This document shows positions 7,996 to 16,204 of a stretch of DNA of 40,463 bases, in pieces. The stretch covers positions 1-40,463 of the forward strand of contig JAKPKU010000053.1 of the NCBI GenBank assembly GCA_029553545.1. Direction: 5' to 3'. The stretch comes from Candidatus Cloacimonadota bacterium (GTDB lineage Bacteria > Cloacimonadota > Cloacimonadia > Cloacimonadales > WRIO01). The notes beneath the pieces are model-generated. The model did no database searches. It saw nothing but the letters and a program-made list of their open reading frames with translations, and was not told where the DNA came from. The stretch's first letter is position 1, and the number at the start of each line of letters is the position of its first letter. Position numbers and translations under genes: made by a program.

Positions 7996-8025
7996 AAAAA
8001 AAAAGACCCCCGAAATGGGGGTCTT
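7996..8025 (-). terminator. Intrinsic terminator of ppdK
   Basis: AAGACCCCC (8003-8011) and GGGGGTCTT (8017-8025) form a 9-bp stem with a 5-nt loop. On the minus strand the stem is followed by a run of T (the A-run at 7996-8004). It lies about 70 bp beyond the ppdK stop codon. Confidence 0.9.
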
Positions 8026-8092
8026 CTAATCTAATTCATTTGGAACAGTCGCAGCATCATACTCGATGTCCAAAATAATGATACATTATTAG

Positions 8093-10813
8093 TTATTCAA
8101 CGTTCGCTTGTGCTGCAGCAACTCTTGCGATAGGTACGCGGAATGGTGAGCAGCTTACATAGTTCATCCCAACTTTGTGACAGAACTTCACTGAATTAGG
8201 TTCGCCACCGTGCTCGCCACAGATACCAACTTTAAGCTTAGCATTGGTTGATCTGCCTCTGCTTGTTCCAAGCTCAACTAATTGACCAACGCCTTCTTGG
8301 TCAAGGATTTGGAATGGGTCATTCTTCAAGATATTTCTATAGACATATTCTGGTAAGAACTTACCAGCGTCGTCACGTGAGTAACCGAATGTCATCTGAG
8401 TTAAGTCATTAGTACCGAATGAGAAGAACTCAGCTTTTGCAGCGATTTTATCAGCCATCAAAGTAGCTCTTGGTATTTCGATCATAGTTCCGACGAGATA
8501 TTCGATTCTATCGTTTCTTTCAGCAAAAATCTTTTCAGCAGTAGCACGAATAATCTTCTCTTGGTTTTCGAATTCTTGAACAGTTCCGATAAGAGGGATC
8601 ATGATTTCAGGTAATGCTTTAATACCTTTTGCTTTAAGGTTTAGGGCAGCTTCAATGATAGCTCTTGTCTGCATTTCAGTGATTTCAGGATAAGTGATAC
8701 CGAGGCGGCAGCCACGATGTCCCAGCATTGGATTGAGCTCATGAAGTGAGTTGACACGGTTTTTTACAACTTCTAAAGACAATCCCATTTCTTTAGCCAT
8801 TTCAGCTTGGTTTTTCTCTTCTGCAGGCACAAATTCATGTAGTGGTGGGTCGAGCAAGCGAACAGTTACAGGCAGTCCTTGCATTGCTTCAAAGATACCT
8901 TCAAAGTCATCTCTTTGGAAAGGTAATATCTTTTCGAGAGCCTTTTTTCTTCCTTCGAGGCTGTCTGAGAGAATCATTTCGCGCATAGCTTTAATTCTAT
9001 CACCTTCAAAGAACATGTGTTCTGTACGAGTGAGGCCAATACCTGTAGCACCAAATTGTCTTGCTTTAGCAGCGTCTTTTGGTGTGTCTGCATTTGTTCT
9101 TACATTCATACGTGTATGTTTATCGCAGATATTCATCAGTTTCGCAAAGTCGCCTGATACTTCTGCTTCTTGTGTTTCTATTTTGCCTTCATAGACTTCG
9201 CCAGTTGTGCCATTGAGTGAGATCCAGTCACCTTCTTTAAAGGTCTTTCCTGCAGCACTCATTGTTCTCTCTTTATAGTCGATTACTACAGAGCCAGCAC
9301 CTGATACACAGCATTTACCCATGCCACGTGCAACCACAGCAGCGTGAGAAGTCATACCGCCACGTGCAGTAAAGATACCTTTGGCAACGTTCATGCCTTT
9401 TAAGTCTTCAGGAGATGTTTCTATTCTCACTAAGATCACGTGTTTACCTTCATTTGCCCATTTTTCAGCATCATCAGCAAAGAAGACGATTTGTCCAGTT
9501 GCAGCCCCAGGAGATGCAGGCAAGCCTTTTGCTAAGACAACAGCTTTTTTCACAGCATCACTATGGAAAACAGGGTGTAATAATTCATCGAGCTTGCCAG
9601 CTTCCATGCGCATGAGAGCTTCTTTTTCAGTCAAGTAGCCTTGCTCAAGCATATCCATAGCAATCTTCACCATTGCAGCGCCAGTTCTCTTTCCGCTTCG
9701 TGTTTGTAGCATCCAGAGTTTGCCGTCTTCGATAGTAAATTCGATATCTTGCATATCTTTATAATGATCTTCAAGCTTTTGTTGGATAGTATTTAATTCT
9801 TCATAAGCTTTTGGCATAATCTCTTCTAAAGAAAGGAAATTCTTCGCTCTTTCTTCTTCAGTTACATTCTGTGATTCAGCCCATCTCTGTGAACCAATCT
9901 TGGTAATCTGTTGTGGAGTACGGATGCCTGCAACAACGTCTTCACCCTGTGCGTTAACGAGGTATTCGCCATTAAAGAGATCTTCACCCGTTGCAGAGTC
10001 ACGTGTAAATGCGACGCCAGTAGCGCTTTTTTCACCCATATTACCAAAGACCATTGCTTGTACATTGACAGCTGTTCCCCACTCTTCAGGGATATTATTG
10101 AGTTTACGATAATAGACAGCACGTTCATTCATCCAGCTTTCAAAGACGGCAAATATTGAGCCATAGAGTTGTTCCCAAGGATCTGATGGGAAATCTCTAT
10201 TAACACTCTTTTTTACAACAGCTTTGAATCTTTTTACCAATTCTTTAAGGTCATCAGTTGTCATTTGCAAGTCTTCTTGATAGCCTTTTTCTTTTTTTAA
10301 TTCATCAATAATTTCTTCAAAAGGATCATGAGCTTCTTTATCTTTAGGTTTCATTTCTAAAACAACATCACCATACATCTGTACAAAACGGCGATATGAG
10401 TCCCATGCAAAGCGTGCATTGCCACTTTTTTTAGCAAGTGCTTCGACGGTTGTATCGTTCATACCGAGATTAAGCACAGTGTCCATCATACCAGGCATGG
10501 AAGCACGTGCACCAGAGCGAACTGATAAGAGTAATGGGTTTTCATTATCACCAAATTTCTTTTCCATGATAGCTTCTACTTTGGCAAGTGCAGCTTCCAC
10601 TTCTGCTTTGATAAGTTCTTTTGTCTTGTCTTTGCCAAGTTTATTGTATTCAATACACATTTCAGTTGTGATAGTAAAGCCTGGAGGTACTGGCACGCCT
10701 ATCAAGTTCATTTCAGCTAAGTTAGCCCCTTTCCCTCCCAAAAGGTTTTTCATATCAGCTTTGCCTTCTGCTTTGCCATTGCCAAAGAAATATACTTTTT
10801 TTGTATTATTCAT
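8093..10813 (-). CDS. ppdK: Pyruvate, phosphate dikinase
   Basis: The 906-residue protein interconverts pyruvate, ATP and phosphate with phosphoenolpyruvate, AMP and pyrophosphate in the cytoplasm. The N-terminal ATP-grasp domain opens with KVYFFGNGKAEG and GGKGANLAEM. The swivelling phosphohistidine domain has GGMTSHAAVVARGMG, with His490 as the phosphorylated residue. The C-terminal TIM barrel ends with GICGEHGGEPNSV and its active Cys865. The length fits the bacterial family and no key residue is missing. AAAGGAG precedes the ATG on the minus strand. It is a single-gene unit, convergent with mnmE and divergent from 11128. In anaerobes the enzyme often runs in the glycolytic, pyrophosphate-using direction. 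Confidence 0.98.
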   Translation of the reverse strand: MNNTKKVYFFGNGKAEGKADMKNLLGGKGANLAEMNLIGVPVPPGFTITTEMCIEYNKLGKDKTKELIKAEVEAALAKVEAIMEKKFGDNENPLLLSVRSGARASMPGMMDTVLNLGMNDTTVEALAKKSGNARFAWDSYRRFVQMYGDVVLEMKPKDKEAHDPFEEIIDELKKEKGYQEDLQMTTDDLKELVKRFKAVVKKSVNRDFPSDPWEQLYGSIFAVFESWMNERAVYYRKLNNIPEEWGTAVNVQAMVFGNMGEKSATGVAFTRDSATGEDLFNGEYLVNAQGEDVVAGIRTPQQITKIGSQRWAESQNVTEEERAKNFLSLEEIMPKAYEELNTIQQKLEDHYKDMQDIEFTIEDGKLWMLQTRSGKRTGAAMVKIAMDMLEQGYLTEKEALMRMEAGKLDELLHPVFHSDAVKKAVVLAKGLPASPGAATGQIVFFADDAEKWANEGKHVILVRIETSPEDLKGMNVAKGIFTARGGMTSHAAVVARGMGKCCVSGAGSVVIDYKERTMSAAGKTFKEGDWISLNGTTGEVYEGKIETQEAEVSGDFAKLMNICDKHTRMNVRTNADTPKDAAKARQFGATGIGLTRTEHMFFEGDRIKAMREMILSDSLEGRKKALEKILPFQRDDFEGIFEAMQGLPVTVRLLDPPLHEFVPAEEKNQAEMAKEMGLSLEVVKNRVNSLHELNPMLGHRGCRLGITYPEITEMQTRAIIEAALNLKAKGIKALPEIMIPLIGTVQEFENQEKIIRATAEKIFAERNDRIEYLVGTMIEIPRATLMADKIAAKAEFFSFGTNDLTQMTFGYSRDDAGKFLPEYVYRNILKNDPFQILDQEGVGQLVELGTSRGRSTNAKLKVGICGEHGGEPNSVKFCHKVGMNYVSCSPFRVPIARVAAAQANVE

Positions 10814-10853
10814 TTCAACTCCTTTTATTCTTTATTATTTACCTATGACAAAA

Positions 10854-10881
10854 ATAATAGAATGAACAATTTGTCAATCAA
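10854..10881 (-). promoter_or_regulatory. Possible ppdK promoter
   Basis: On the minus strand TTGATT (10876-10881) and TATTAT (10854-10859) are separated by 16 bp, about 40 bp upstream of the ATG. A better -35, TTGACA, overlaps it at 10872-10877 but has no well-spaced -10. Confidence 0.4.
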
Positions 10882-11071
10882 TATTTGCCTTTTTTTATTA
10901 TTGTGAAGAAACAGCCATTATTCATGATAAACTCACAGATTTTACCAAGCAAACCAGTTAAACACCATTCATTATTGAATAAGAAATAAAAAAACTATAT
11001 TGGCTAAATACCTATCTTACAGTTAATTCTAATAAAAGATAAAATAATTTAAACTTTTTTACATTTTTTAC

Positions 11072-11099
11072 TTGACAGAAATACTCAATTATGCATAAT
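11072..11099 (+). promoter_or_regulatory. Promoter of the subunit/chaperone-like/surface-protein cluster
   Basis: TTGACA (11072-11077) and CATAAT (11094-11099) are 16 bp apart, followed by a ~20-nt leader and GGAGGAG (11118-11124) ahead of the ATG at 11128. Confidence 0.7.
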
Positions 11100-11127
11100 C
11101 AAAACAGAATAAAATTTGGAGGAGAAA

Positions 11128-11685
11128 ATGAAGAAAACCTTTTTATTAATCGTAGTGCTCGTAGCTTTTACAAGCTTGTTGTTGGCTGATAGTGACAACT
11201 CAGGATTCGCAATTCCTACAATGGACAGACTTGTTGCAAATCAGAACCTTAATGTTTCTGCTGCAAACTGGGCTCCAACAGCTAATGTCGGAGAATGGAC
11301 TAATAGTGGTGCTGTCACATCGTCTTTTGAATATGGCACAACAAGAACAGAAACAAACTCAGCGAAAATTAGCGCAAAAATCAATACTGTTACTGGTATT
11401 GAAGCGAAACTTTGGGTAGAAGATTTTGCTTCGGCAGTGGCAAGCAACTTAGCTACAAATAACAGCCAAGGTGAAATATCTTTAAATGAAGAAACATATT
11501 ATGATTATACAACTGAAGATGATGCATTAGTTCTTGGCTTAGAAGATCAAGTTCTCATTGAAGATATTTATGGTGGCACATGGAAATTAACAGATCTCTT
11601 AAATTACAGATTTGTCTTTAATACACGTTTACCAGAGCAAACAAATATCATAGTAACTTATACAATTAGCGAAACAGTTGAATAA
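11128..11685 (+). CDS. Small secreted protein, subunit-like first gene of an export cluster
   Basis: The start is ATG 11128, 4 bp after GGAGGAG; an upstream in-frame TTG overlaps the ribosome site and is not used. The 185 residues begin with a standard signal peptide (MKKTFLLIVVLVAFTSLLLA, cut before DSDNSG). The rest is acidic, rich in Thr/Ser/Asn and alternating hydrophobic residues, has no Cys, and ends in a strand-like IIVTYTISETVE. Size, predicted all-beta character, strong ribosome site and position ahead of a chaperone-like gene suggest a secreted structural subunit, as in spore coat U/archaic pilins. I recognise no family directly, so this is inference from context. The next ATG lies 4 bp after its stop. 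Confidence 0.6.
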   Translation: MKKTFLLIVVLVAFTSLLLADSDNSGFAIPTMDRLVANQNLNVSAANWAPTANVGEWTNSGAVTSSFEYGTTRTETNSAKISAKINTVTGIEAKLWVEDFASAVASNLATNNSQGEISLNEETYYDYTTEDDALVLGLEDQVLIEDIYGGTWKLTDLLNYRFVFNTRLPEQTNIIVTYTISETVE

Positions 11686-11689
11686 AAAG

Positions 11690-12412
11690 ATGAATTTATC
11701 AATCATTGTAAGCAAGAGGTTGATCTTCTTGCTTACGATTTTTCCTTTATCTTCTTTACTTTTAGGTATATCTATGGGTAGTGGTCTATTAAATGAGTTT
11801 GAATTGACAGACAAGGCAATAGAGCAAAATCTGCTGATAACTAATGAAGCAGATAAAGCCTGCTTTGTAAGAGTATACTCAGAAGATGACATTAGCAGTG
11901 GCTGGTATCCTACATTACCAGATACTGTCATGATCAGCCCAAAGACAAATTATATTTATACTTTAAACACTAAAATCCCAGAAGAGCTTATAGATCAGTC
12001 GTATCACACCAAAATCTATGTTGAAGAAATTGGTGCAGTTCAAGCACAAAAGACGAGCTTTGGTAGTATAGGCACGTCTGTAAGATATGAGATTAATAAT
12101 ATCTATCACCACAATTATTCTCCCACACTAAATATCGAATTAAATAATTTTAAGATAAGTGATAATGCTATCAGCTTTGACTTGACTAATCAAGATGATT
12201 ATTTTCTCAAAGCAGAAATTAGTGTTCAAATTATCAATAATAGCGGAGAGATCAGTAAAGAAATAAAAGACAAATACAAAATATTAAACAAAAAGACACG
12301 CAAATGCAATCTCAAATTGGGCAATGATCTTGCTACAAACAGTATCAAACAAGTCTTAATCGTCATTACCAATCAAGAAGATGAGATTTGTGTCTTTGAA
12401 AAAAAGATTTAA
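11690..12412 (+). CDS. Exported Ig-like protein resembling a PapD-type periplasmic chaperone
   Basis: The 240-residue product starts at ATG 11690, 4 bp after the preceding stop with no clear Shine-Dalgarno, so coupling is likely; a TTG at 11678 overlapping that stop is the alternative. After a hydrophobic N-terminus (about 10-30) comes a pattern typical of PapD-like N-terminal domains: LLITNEADKACFVRVYSEDD, a Trp-Tyr-Pro segment, ISPKTNYIYTLNTKIPEEL, then YHTKIYVEEI. A second beta-rich half (about 135-240) would be the other Ig domain. I see no diagnostic PapD signature that proves the family; WxL/DUF916-type Ig proteins are an alternative. Its place between a subunit-like and a barrel gene supports a chaperone role. 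Confidence 0.5.
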   Translation: MNLSIIVSKRLIFLLTIFPLSSLLLGISMGSGLLNEFELTDKAIEQNLLITNEADKACFVRVYSEDDISSGWYPTLPDTVMISPKTNYIYTLNTKIPEELIDQSYHTKIYVEEIGAVQAQKTSFGSIGTSVRYEINNIYHHNYSPTLNIELNNFKISDNAISFDLTNQDDYFLKAEISVQIINNSGEISKEIKDKYKILNKKTRKCNLKLGNDLATNSIKQVLIVITNQEDEICVFEKKI

Positions 12413-12424
12413 TAGGAGGATAAA

Positions 12425-13459
12425 ATGAAGAAATCCCTAATTTTTGCTTGCTTATTTATGTTAAGCTTATCCGTGCTCTTAGCACAAGTAACTTATAATG
12501 AAGTGGAGAAAAATGATACTGTGGCACAAGTAGAAGCAGGTTCACAGCCTAAAATCATGACAAAGAATGCAATATTGATAGGATCTGTGCAAAAAGATAA
12601 TGACCAATATGACTATTGGAAATTAGATGAATCTCTTGAAGGGAATATTAAGATTAGTATCGTATCCGATGCAAATGTTGCTACGTATGGTTTACTTAAT
12701 CAATCAGATAAAACATGGGTTTTTAGGGATATTAAAGAACCACAAAGTACCGATCTAATACCAACTAAGGTTTATTATCTAGTGGCCAGAAACACCACAA
12801 ACACCAAGGTAGCTTACACCGTGACTCTCTATGACGAAGCTACTCTCCCAGTTGAGCTCTCATCTTTCGATGCTGTTTTACTCAATACCAATAATGTGCA
12901 ATTAAATTGGACGACCCAAACAGAAGCGAATATGGTTGGCTATAATATCTATCGTTCAAATGACGATGTGCAGACCAATGCTATTAGAGTAAACAATGAG
13001 ACAATCGGTGCGACCAATACTTCAAGCGAGCATAACTACTCTTTTATCGACTACGGTATTGAAGAAGGCGAATACTACTACTGGTTACAGTCAGTTGAAT
13101 CCAACAATGAGATAGAGATGCACGGACCAGTACAAGTGATCTACAATATCAATACAGATGTACCAAACCCAAACTATCAATACAATCATGTATTAAAAGG
13201 TGCATATCCAAACCCATTCAATCCCAGCACTTCAATTCAATATGAATTAGCTTGTGCAGCAAATGTTCAGATCTCTATTTACAATACTAAGGGTCAAAGA
13301 GTTAAGACTTATAACACGAGCCACAATGCTGAAGGCACATACAGCGTGACTTGGAATGGTGAAGATGAAAATGGCAAATCTGTGAACAGTGGTGTTTATT
13401 TCTACACTATGACAGCAGGCAAGACAATTCAAAGTAAGAAAATGATCTTAGTAAAGTAA
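12425..13459 (+). CDS. Secreted protein with PPC-like, fibronectin-like and C-terminal FlgD-like sorting-type domains
   Basis: AGGAGG lies just upstream of the ATG. The signal peptide (MKKSLIFACLFMLSLSVLLAQ) is followed by a pre-peptidase C-terminal-like domain (about 22-135; VEKNDTVAQVE at its start), then a fibronectin III-like segment (about 138-235: PVELSSFDAVLLNTNNVQLN, WTTQTEANMVGYNIYRS). The last 85 residues are a FlgD-like Ig domain starting YPNPFNPS (261-268) and ending GVYFYTM...KKMILVK. Such tails are common on secreted proteins of Bacteroidota and relatives and often serve as type IX secretion signals. No type IX component is in this window. The protein is probably exposed on the cell surface; a tip or adhesin role in the cluster is conjecture. 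Confidence 0.8.
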   Translation: MKKSLIFACLFMLSLSVLLAQVTYNEVEKNDTVAQVEAGSQPKIMTKNAILIGSVQKDNDQYDYWKLDESLEGNIKISIVSDANVATYGLLNQSDKTWVFRDIKEPQSTDLIPTKVYYLVARNTTNTKVAYTVTLYDEATLPVELSSFDAVLLNTNNVQLNWTTQTEANMVGYNIYRSNDDVQTNAIRVNNETIGATNTSSEHNYSFIDYGIEEGEYYYWLQSVESNNEIEMHGPVQVIYNINTDVPNPNYQYNHVLKGAYPNPFNPSTSIQYELACAANVQISIYNTKGQRVKTYNTSHNAEGTYSVTWNGEDENGKSVNSGVYFYTMTAGKTIQSKKMILVK

Positions 13460-13479
13460 GACATTGATATTAATATTTA

Positions 13480-13507
13480 AAGCGGACAGCAATTGTCCGC
13501 TTTTTTT
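13480..13507 (+). terminator. Intrinsic terminator inside the cluster, before the beta-barrel gene
   Basis: AAGCGGACA (13480-13488) and TGTCCGCTT (13494-13502) form a 9-bp stem with loop GCAAT, and the T-run reaches 13507. Ten bases later the next ORF starts, so partial read-through would set a lower level for the barrel protein. Confidence 0.92.
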
Positions 13508-13516
13508 GTATCAAGC

Positions 13517-16135
13517 ATGAAGCAAGTAATAAGTTCCCTCTTTTTTCTGCTATTTTGTTCATTGTATAGCCTACAATTGAGCTTTATCTCAGTGCCTACG
13601 TCGCTTGAACCCAATAAGAGCTACACTATCTCCATCGGTATAGAAAATGATAGTGACTCTCTTCTTGTGCTTCATGGGGAATTGCAGACGCCTGGTCGTT
13701 GGCAAGCATTTCTCACCAAGCATAATATTAGCTTAGAAGCGCATGAAAAGACCTTTCAAGTGAGCACAATCAGGGTGCCTTTAGCAGCTGCAGCAGGGAC
13801 TTTTCCCCTTACTTATCTCATCTCAAATGTTCAAGGGATAGCACTTGATTCTATTAGTATCAAGTGCAAGGTACCAGAGCTTAGAGAAGTGGAAATAATA
13901 GGGTCGCCTCTTCCCATATACTCGCTCAGTGGCGATAGCCTAAACTTTGAAATCTCTGTAAAAAACAAGAGTAATATGCCTATTCAACTGAAGAATCTTG
14001 ACCCACACAATAGAAGTTTAGAAAAGGTCACTCTTTTTCAAGAAGAATTGGCGATCAATGAAGCGAGAGTGCTTCATTTCTCAGCTCAAATAAGCAAAGA
14101 CATAGAGAAGTCACAATCCATGCTACTTGAGTTGCCAATAGAAATCAGGTATGCCAATGGAGGCAGAGAACAGAGGGCAATAAGCTATCAGACGCAAGTG
14201 ATACCTGTAGATAGTCGAGAAGGTGATATTTATAATAACCTTAATCTTGTCTTCAATGGGCAAAGCCGCTATGCAGAGAATGACTTAAACAGTTATTATT
14301 CGATTACAGGCAATAGTTATCTCGATGCGAAGAGGCGGCAATATCTCAGCTTTAATTATAGCGGTAATGACCAGCAAGGTGGTTTTTTATCACGTGAAAA
14401 TAGAAGCTCAGCCACATGGCAAACACCATATAGCACGCTTACTTATGGCGATACAAACTTGGGCTTTGTCTCTTCAAAGATAAACTCTCAATCTGGGCGT
14501 GGTGCAAGTCTTGCGCTCAATAGTCGTTATCTCAACTTGTATGCAGGCAATCTGCAGGATTTGGATAGTTTTACTGATCATTATGCCTTTGCTGCCTCAG
14601 TCAAGCCGTGGAGATATTCAATGCACAAGGTTTCTCATGCCTTTTCTGATCAAGCAGATAATGTCTTCACTGCAGTAGAAAATCAGATAAGAATCAATAA
14701 TATACTAAACTTTGATGCAGAGATTGCCAGTAATCATGATAAAGGCAAGCAGGACAATAGTTATGCCTATGATCTCAGCTGGCAACCAAGCCTGAATAAT
14801 GTGAACTTTAAGTCTCGTTATTTTTACAAGCCTTCTGCATACACGGGTACTGAAGAGAAGAGTACACAATTCAACAATGCTCTGCGTTTTAATGCACTCT
14901 CTCGCTATATAAGCCTCTATTTTGACAAAGATTCATACGATATTAAAAATAAATACCAAAAGGAAGAATTGCGCTTTGCGGGTGAAACCAGTATCACAGG
15001 TAATTTTAATACACAATTAGAATATAAAATACAAGATACAGACTTTGCAGAGATCAAGGTGAATGAGAAAGTCATCAATAGTATTTGGTATTATGATAGA
15101 GACTTTGAGCAGCTCCAGACGAGGCACTCTGCTACTTTCAGTATCAATCAATTAGATGAGGGGAGTAAACGCCTTTCACAGACATATCGTTCATCTTTTC
15201 TCTTTCCCTATGATGCCAATAATACCCTGCGAGCATCTTTCACCTTAAATAGTAAAAATGAGAACTTTAGCTATCAAAATTTGAAGACACTCAGTTCGAG
15301 CTTTAACCTGCATAGCATTTTATCGAATAGGCTGAGCAATTCTTTTTCTTATAGTAATAATCTATTTTTGCACAAACACAGTCAAATGAGCAATAGCTTT
15401 TCCAATAATCTCAACTATAAGTATGCAGATAACTATGTCTTTTCTCTAAATACAGGGCTCTCATTTCGACAAAAACATAACTATTGGTTCGCTTCTCTTG
15501 GGTTAAATTATCGATTAGGCATTCCACTACAAGAGCGAAGAGATATTAGCTATCTAAAAGGACGGATAGTTGATCAGAATAATATTGCTATCGAAAAGAA
15601 GATAATGAAGCTCAACCAAGATCTGGCAATAAGCAATAAAGACGGCGAGTTTATTTTCGCTGCTTTACGTGACGGCTCATATAAATTGGACGTGATAGAC
15701 AGTGATAGTCATGTCATGACGCCTGCCCTGCCATTACAAGTGCAGATCAAAGCCGATTCATTGCAGTATCTCACTCTTACTCAAGCCTCTGCCTCTGCTA
15801 TCTTAGGGCAAGTTAAGCTCTTTAAGCCTGTAGCAAATTGGTTTATGCAAGACGAACCAGAGTTTTACGAAGCGGGACCATTTTCTGCACTATTAATCAC
15901 GCTATCAAATGGTGTGACAAGTTATAGCACAGCCAGTGATATTAGGGGTAACTTTTCTTTTAAAAGGCTGCAGCCTGGTCAGTGGACATTAAAGATAGAT
16001 AAGAATAGCTTACCAAAGAATTATGAAACAGAATGGGAAGAACTCAATATCGTGCTGAGTGCTGCGCAAGATATAGAGATAATAATTAAGGTATCAGAAA
16101 AGCTAAAAAGAGTAATAATCAGGCAAATAGATTAG
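13517..16135 (+). CDS. Large outer-membrane beta-barrel protein with Ig-like domains at both ends, usher-like
   Basis: The start is ATG 13517; an in-frame TTG at 13493 lies in the terminator. No Shine-Dalgarno is visible. The 872-residue protein has a signal peptide (MKQVISSLFFLLFCSLYSL), two Ig-like domains (about 20-115 and 120-225), and about 450 residues of alternating aromatic/polar strands rich in Tyr, Asn and Ser (about 235-680), as in outer-membrane barrels. Two carboxypeptidase-regulatory-like domains follow (about 682-755, GRIVDQNNIAIEKK and NKDGEFIFAALRDGSYKL; about 765-865, DIRGNFSFKRLQPGQWTL). The total length and the order barrel then C-terminal Ig domains recall fimbrial ushers, but no PapC signature is recognisable. 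With the upstream subunit-like and chaperone-like genes it could be the export pore. Confidence 0.6.
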   Translation: MKQVISSLFFLLFCSLYSLQLSFISVPTSLEPNKSYTISIGIENDSDSLLVLHGELQTPGRWQAFLTKHNISLEAHEKTFQVSTIRVPLAAAAGTFPLTYLISNVQGIALDSISIKCKVPELREVEIIGSPLPIYSLSGDSLNFEISVKNKSNMPIQLKNLDPHNRSLEKVTLFQEELAINEARVLHFSAQISKDIEKSQSMLLELPIEIRYANGGREQRAISYQTQVIPVDSREGDIYNNLNLVFNGQSRYAENDLNSYYSITGNSYLDAKRRQYLSFNYSGNDQQGGFLSRENRSSATWQTPYSTLTYGDTNLGFVSSKINSQSGRGASLALNSRYLNLYAGNLQDLDSFTDHYAFAASVKPWRYSMHKVSHAFSDQADNVFTAVENQIRINNILNFDAEIASNHDKGKQDNSYAYDLSWQPSLNNVNFKSRYFYKPSAYTGTEEKSTQFNNALRFNALSRYISLYFDKDSYDIKNKYQKEELRFAGETSITGNFNTQLEYKIQDTDFAEIKVNEKVINSIWYYDRDFEQLQTRHSATFSINQLDEGSKRLSQTYRSSFLFPYDANNTLRASFTLNSKNENFSYQNLKTLSSSFNLHSILSNRLSNSFSYSNNLFLHKHSQMSNSFSNNLNYKYADNYVFSLNTGLSFRQKHNYWFASLGLNYRLGIPLQERRDISYLKGRIVDQNNIAIEKKIMKLNQDLAISNKDGEFIFAALRDGSYKLDVIDSDSHVMTPALPLQVQIKADSLQYLTLTQASASAILGQVKLFKPVANWFMQDEPEFYEAGPFSALLITLSNGVTSYSTASDIRGNFSFKRLQPGQWTLKIDKNSLPKNYETEWEELNIVLSAAQDIEIIIKVSEKLKRVIIRQID

Positions 16136-16204
16136 AGAGCTATTTTATTTACAAATACTTTTTGCATAATATTCAAATCTTAATATTTTAATATTGGAGG
16201 GCAC

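Larger units (their letters stand above)
7647..8092. other. 446-bp convergent intergenic region between mnmE and ppdK
   Basis: No gene is supported. A weak hairpin with a T-run lies at 7780-7806 and the ppdK terminator at 7996-8025. CAAAACATAAAA occurs twice (from 7772 and from 7847). Read on the minus strand, 7852-7883 shows degenerate repetition of a GGATTACGC/TGATTTTAA/GGATTTTAT type. Confidence 0.5.
10814..11127. other. 314-bp divergent promoter region between ppdK and the secreted-protein cluster
   Basis: No ORF is supported. On the minus strand TTGATT (10876-10881) and TATTAT (10854-10859), 16 bp apart, may drive ppdK. On the plus strand the promoter at 11072-11099 drives the cluster. 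The stretch between them is AT-rich without clear structure. Confidence 0.5.

Noticed and set aside
8751-9194. Plus-strand ORF of 147 codons opposite ppdK, with further ones at 9381-9638 and 10419-10865
   Set aside because: These are shadows of the strongly conserved ppdK on the other strand, without ribosome sites or family features.
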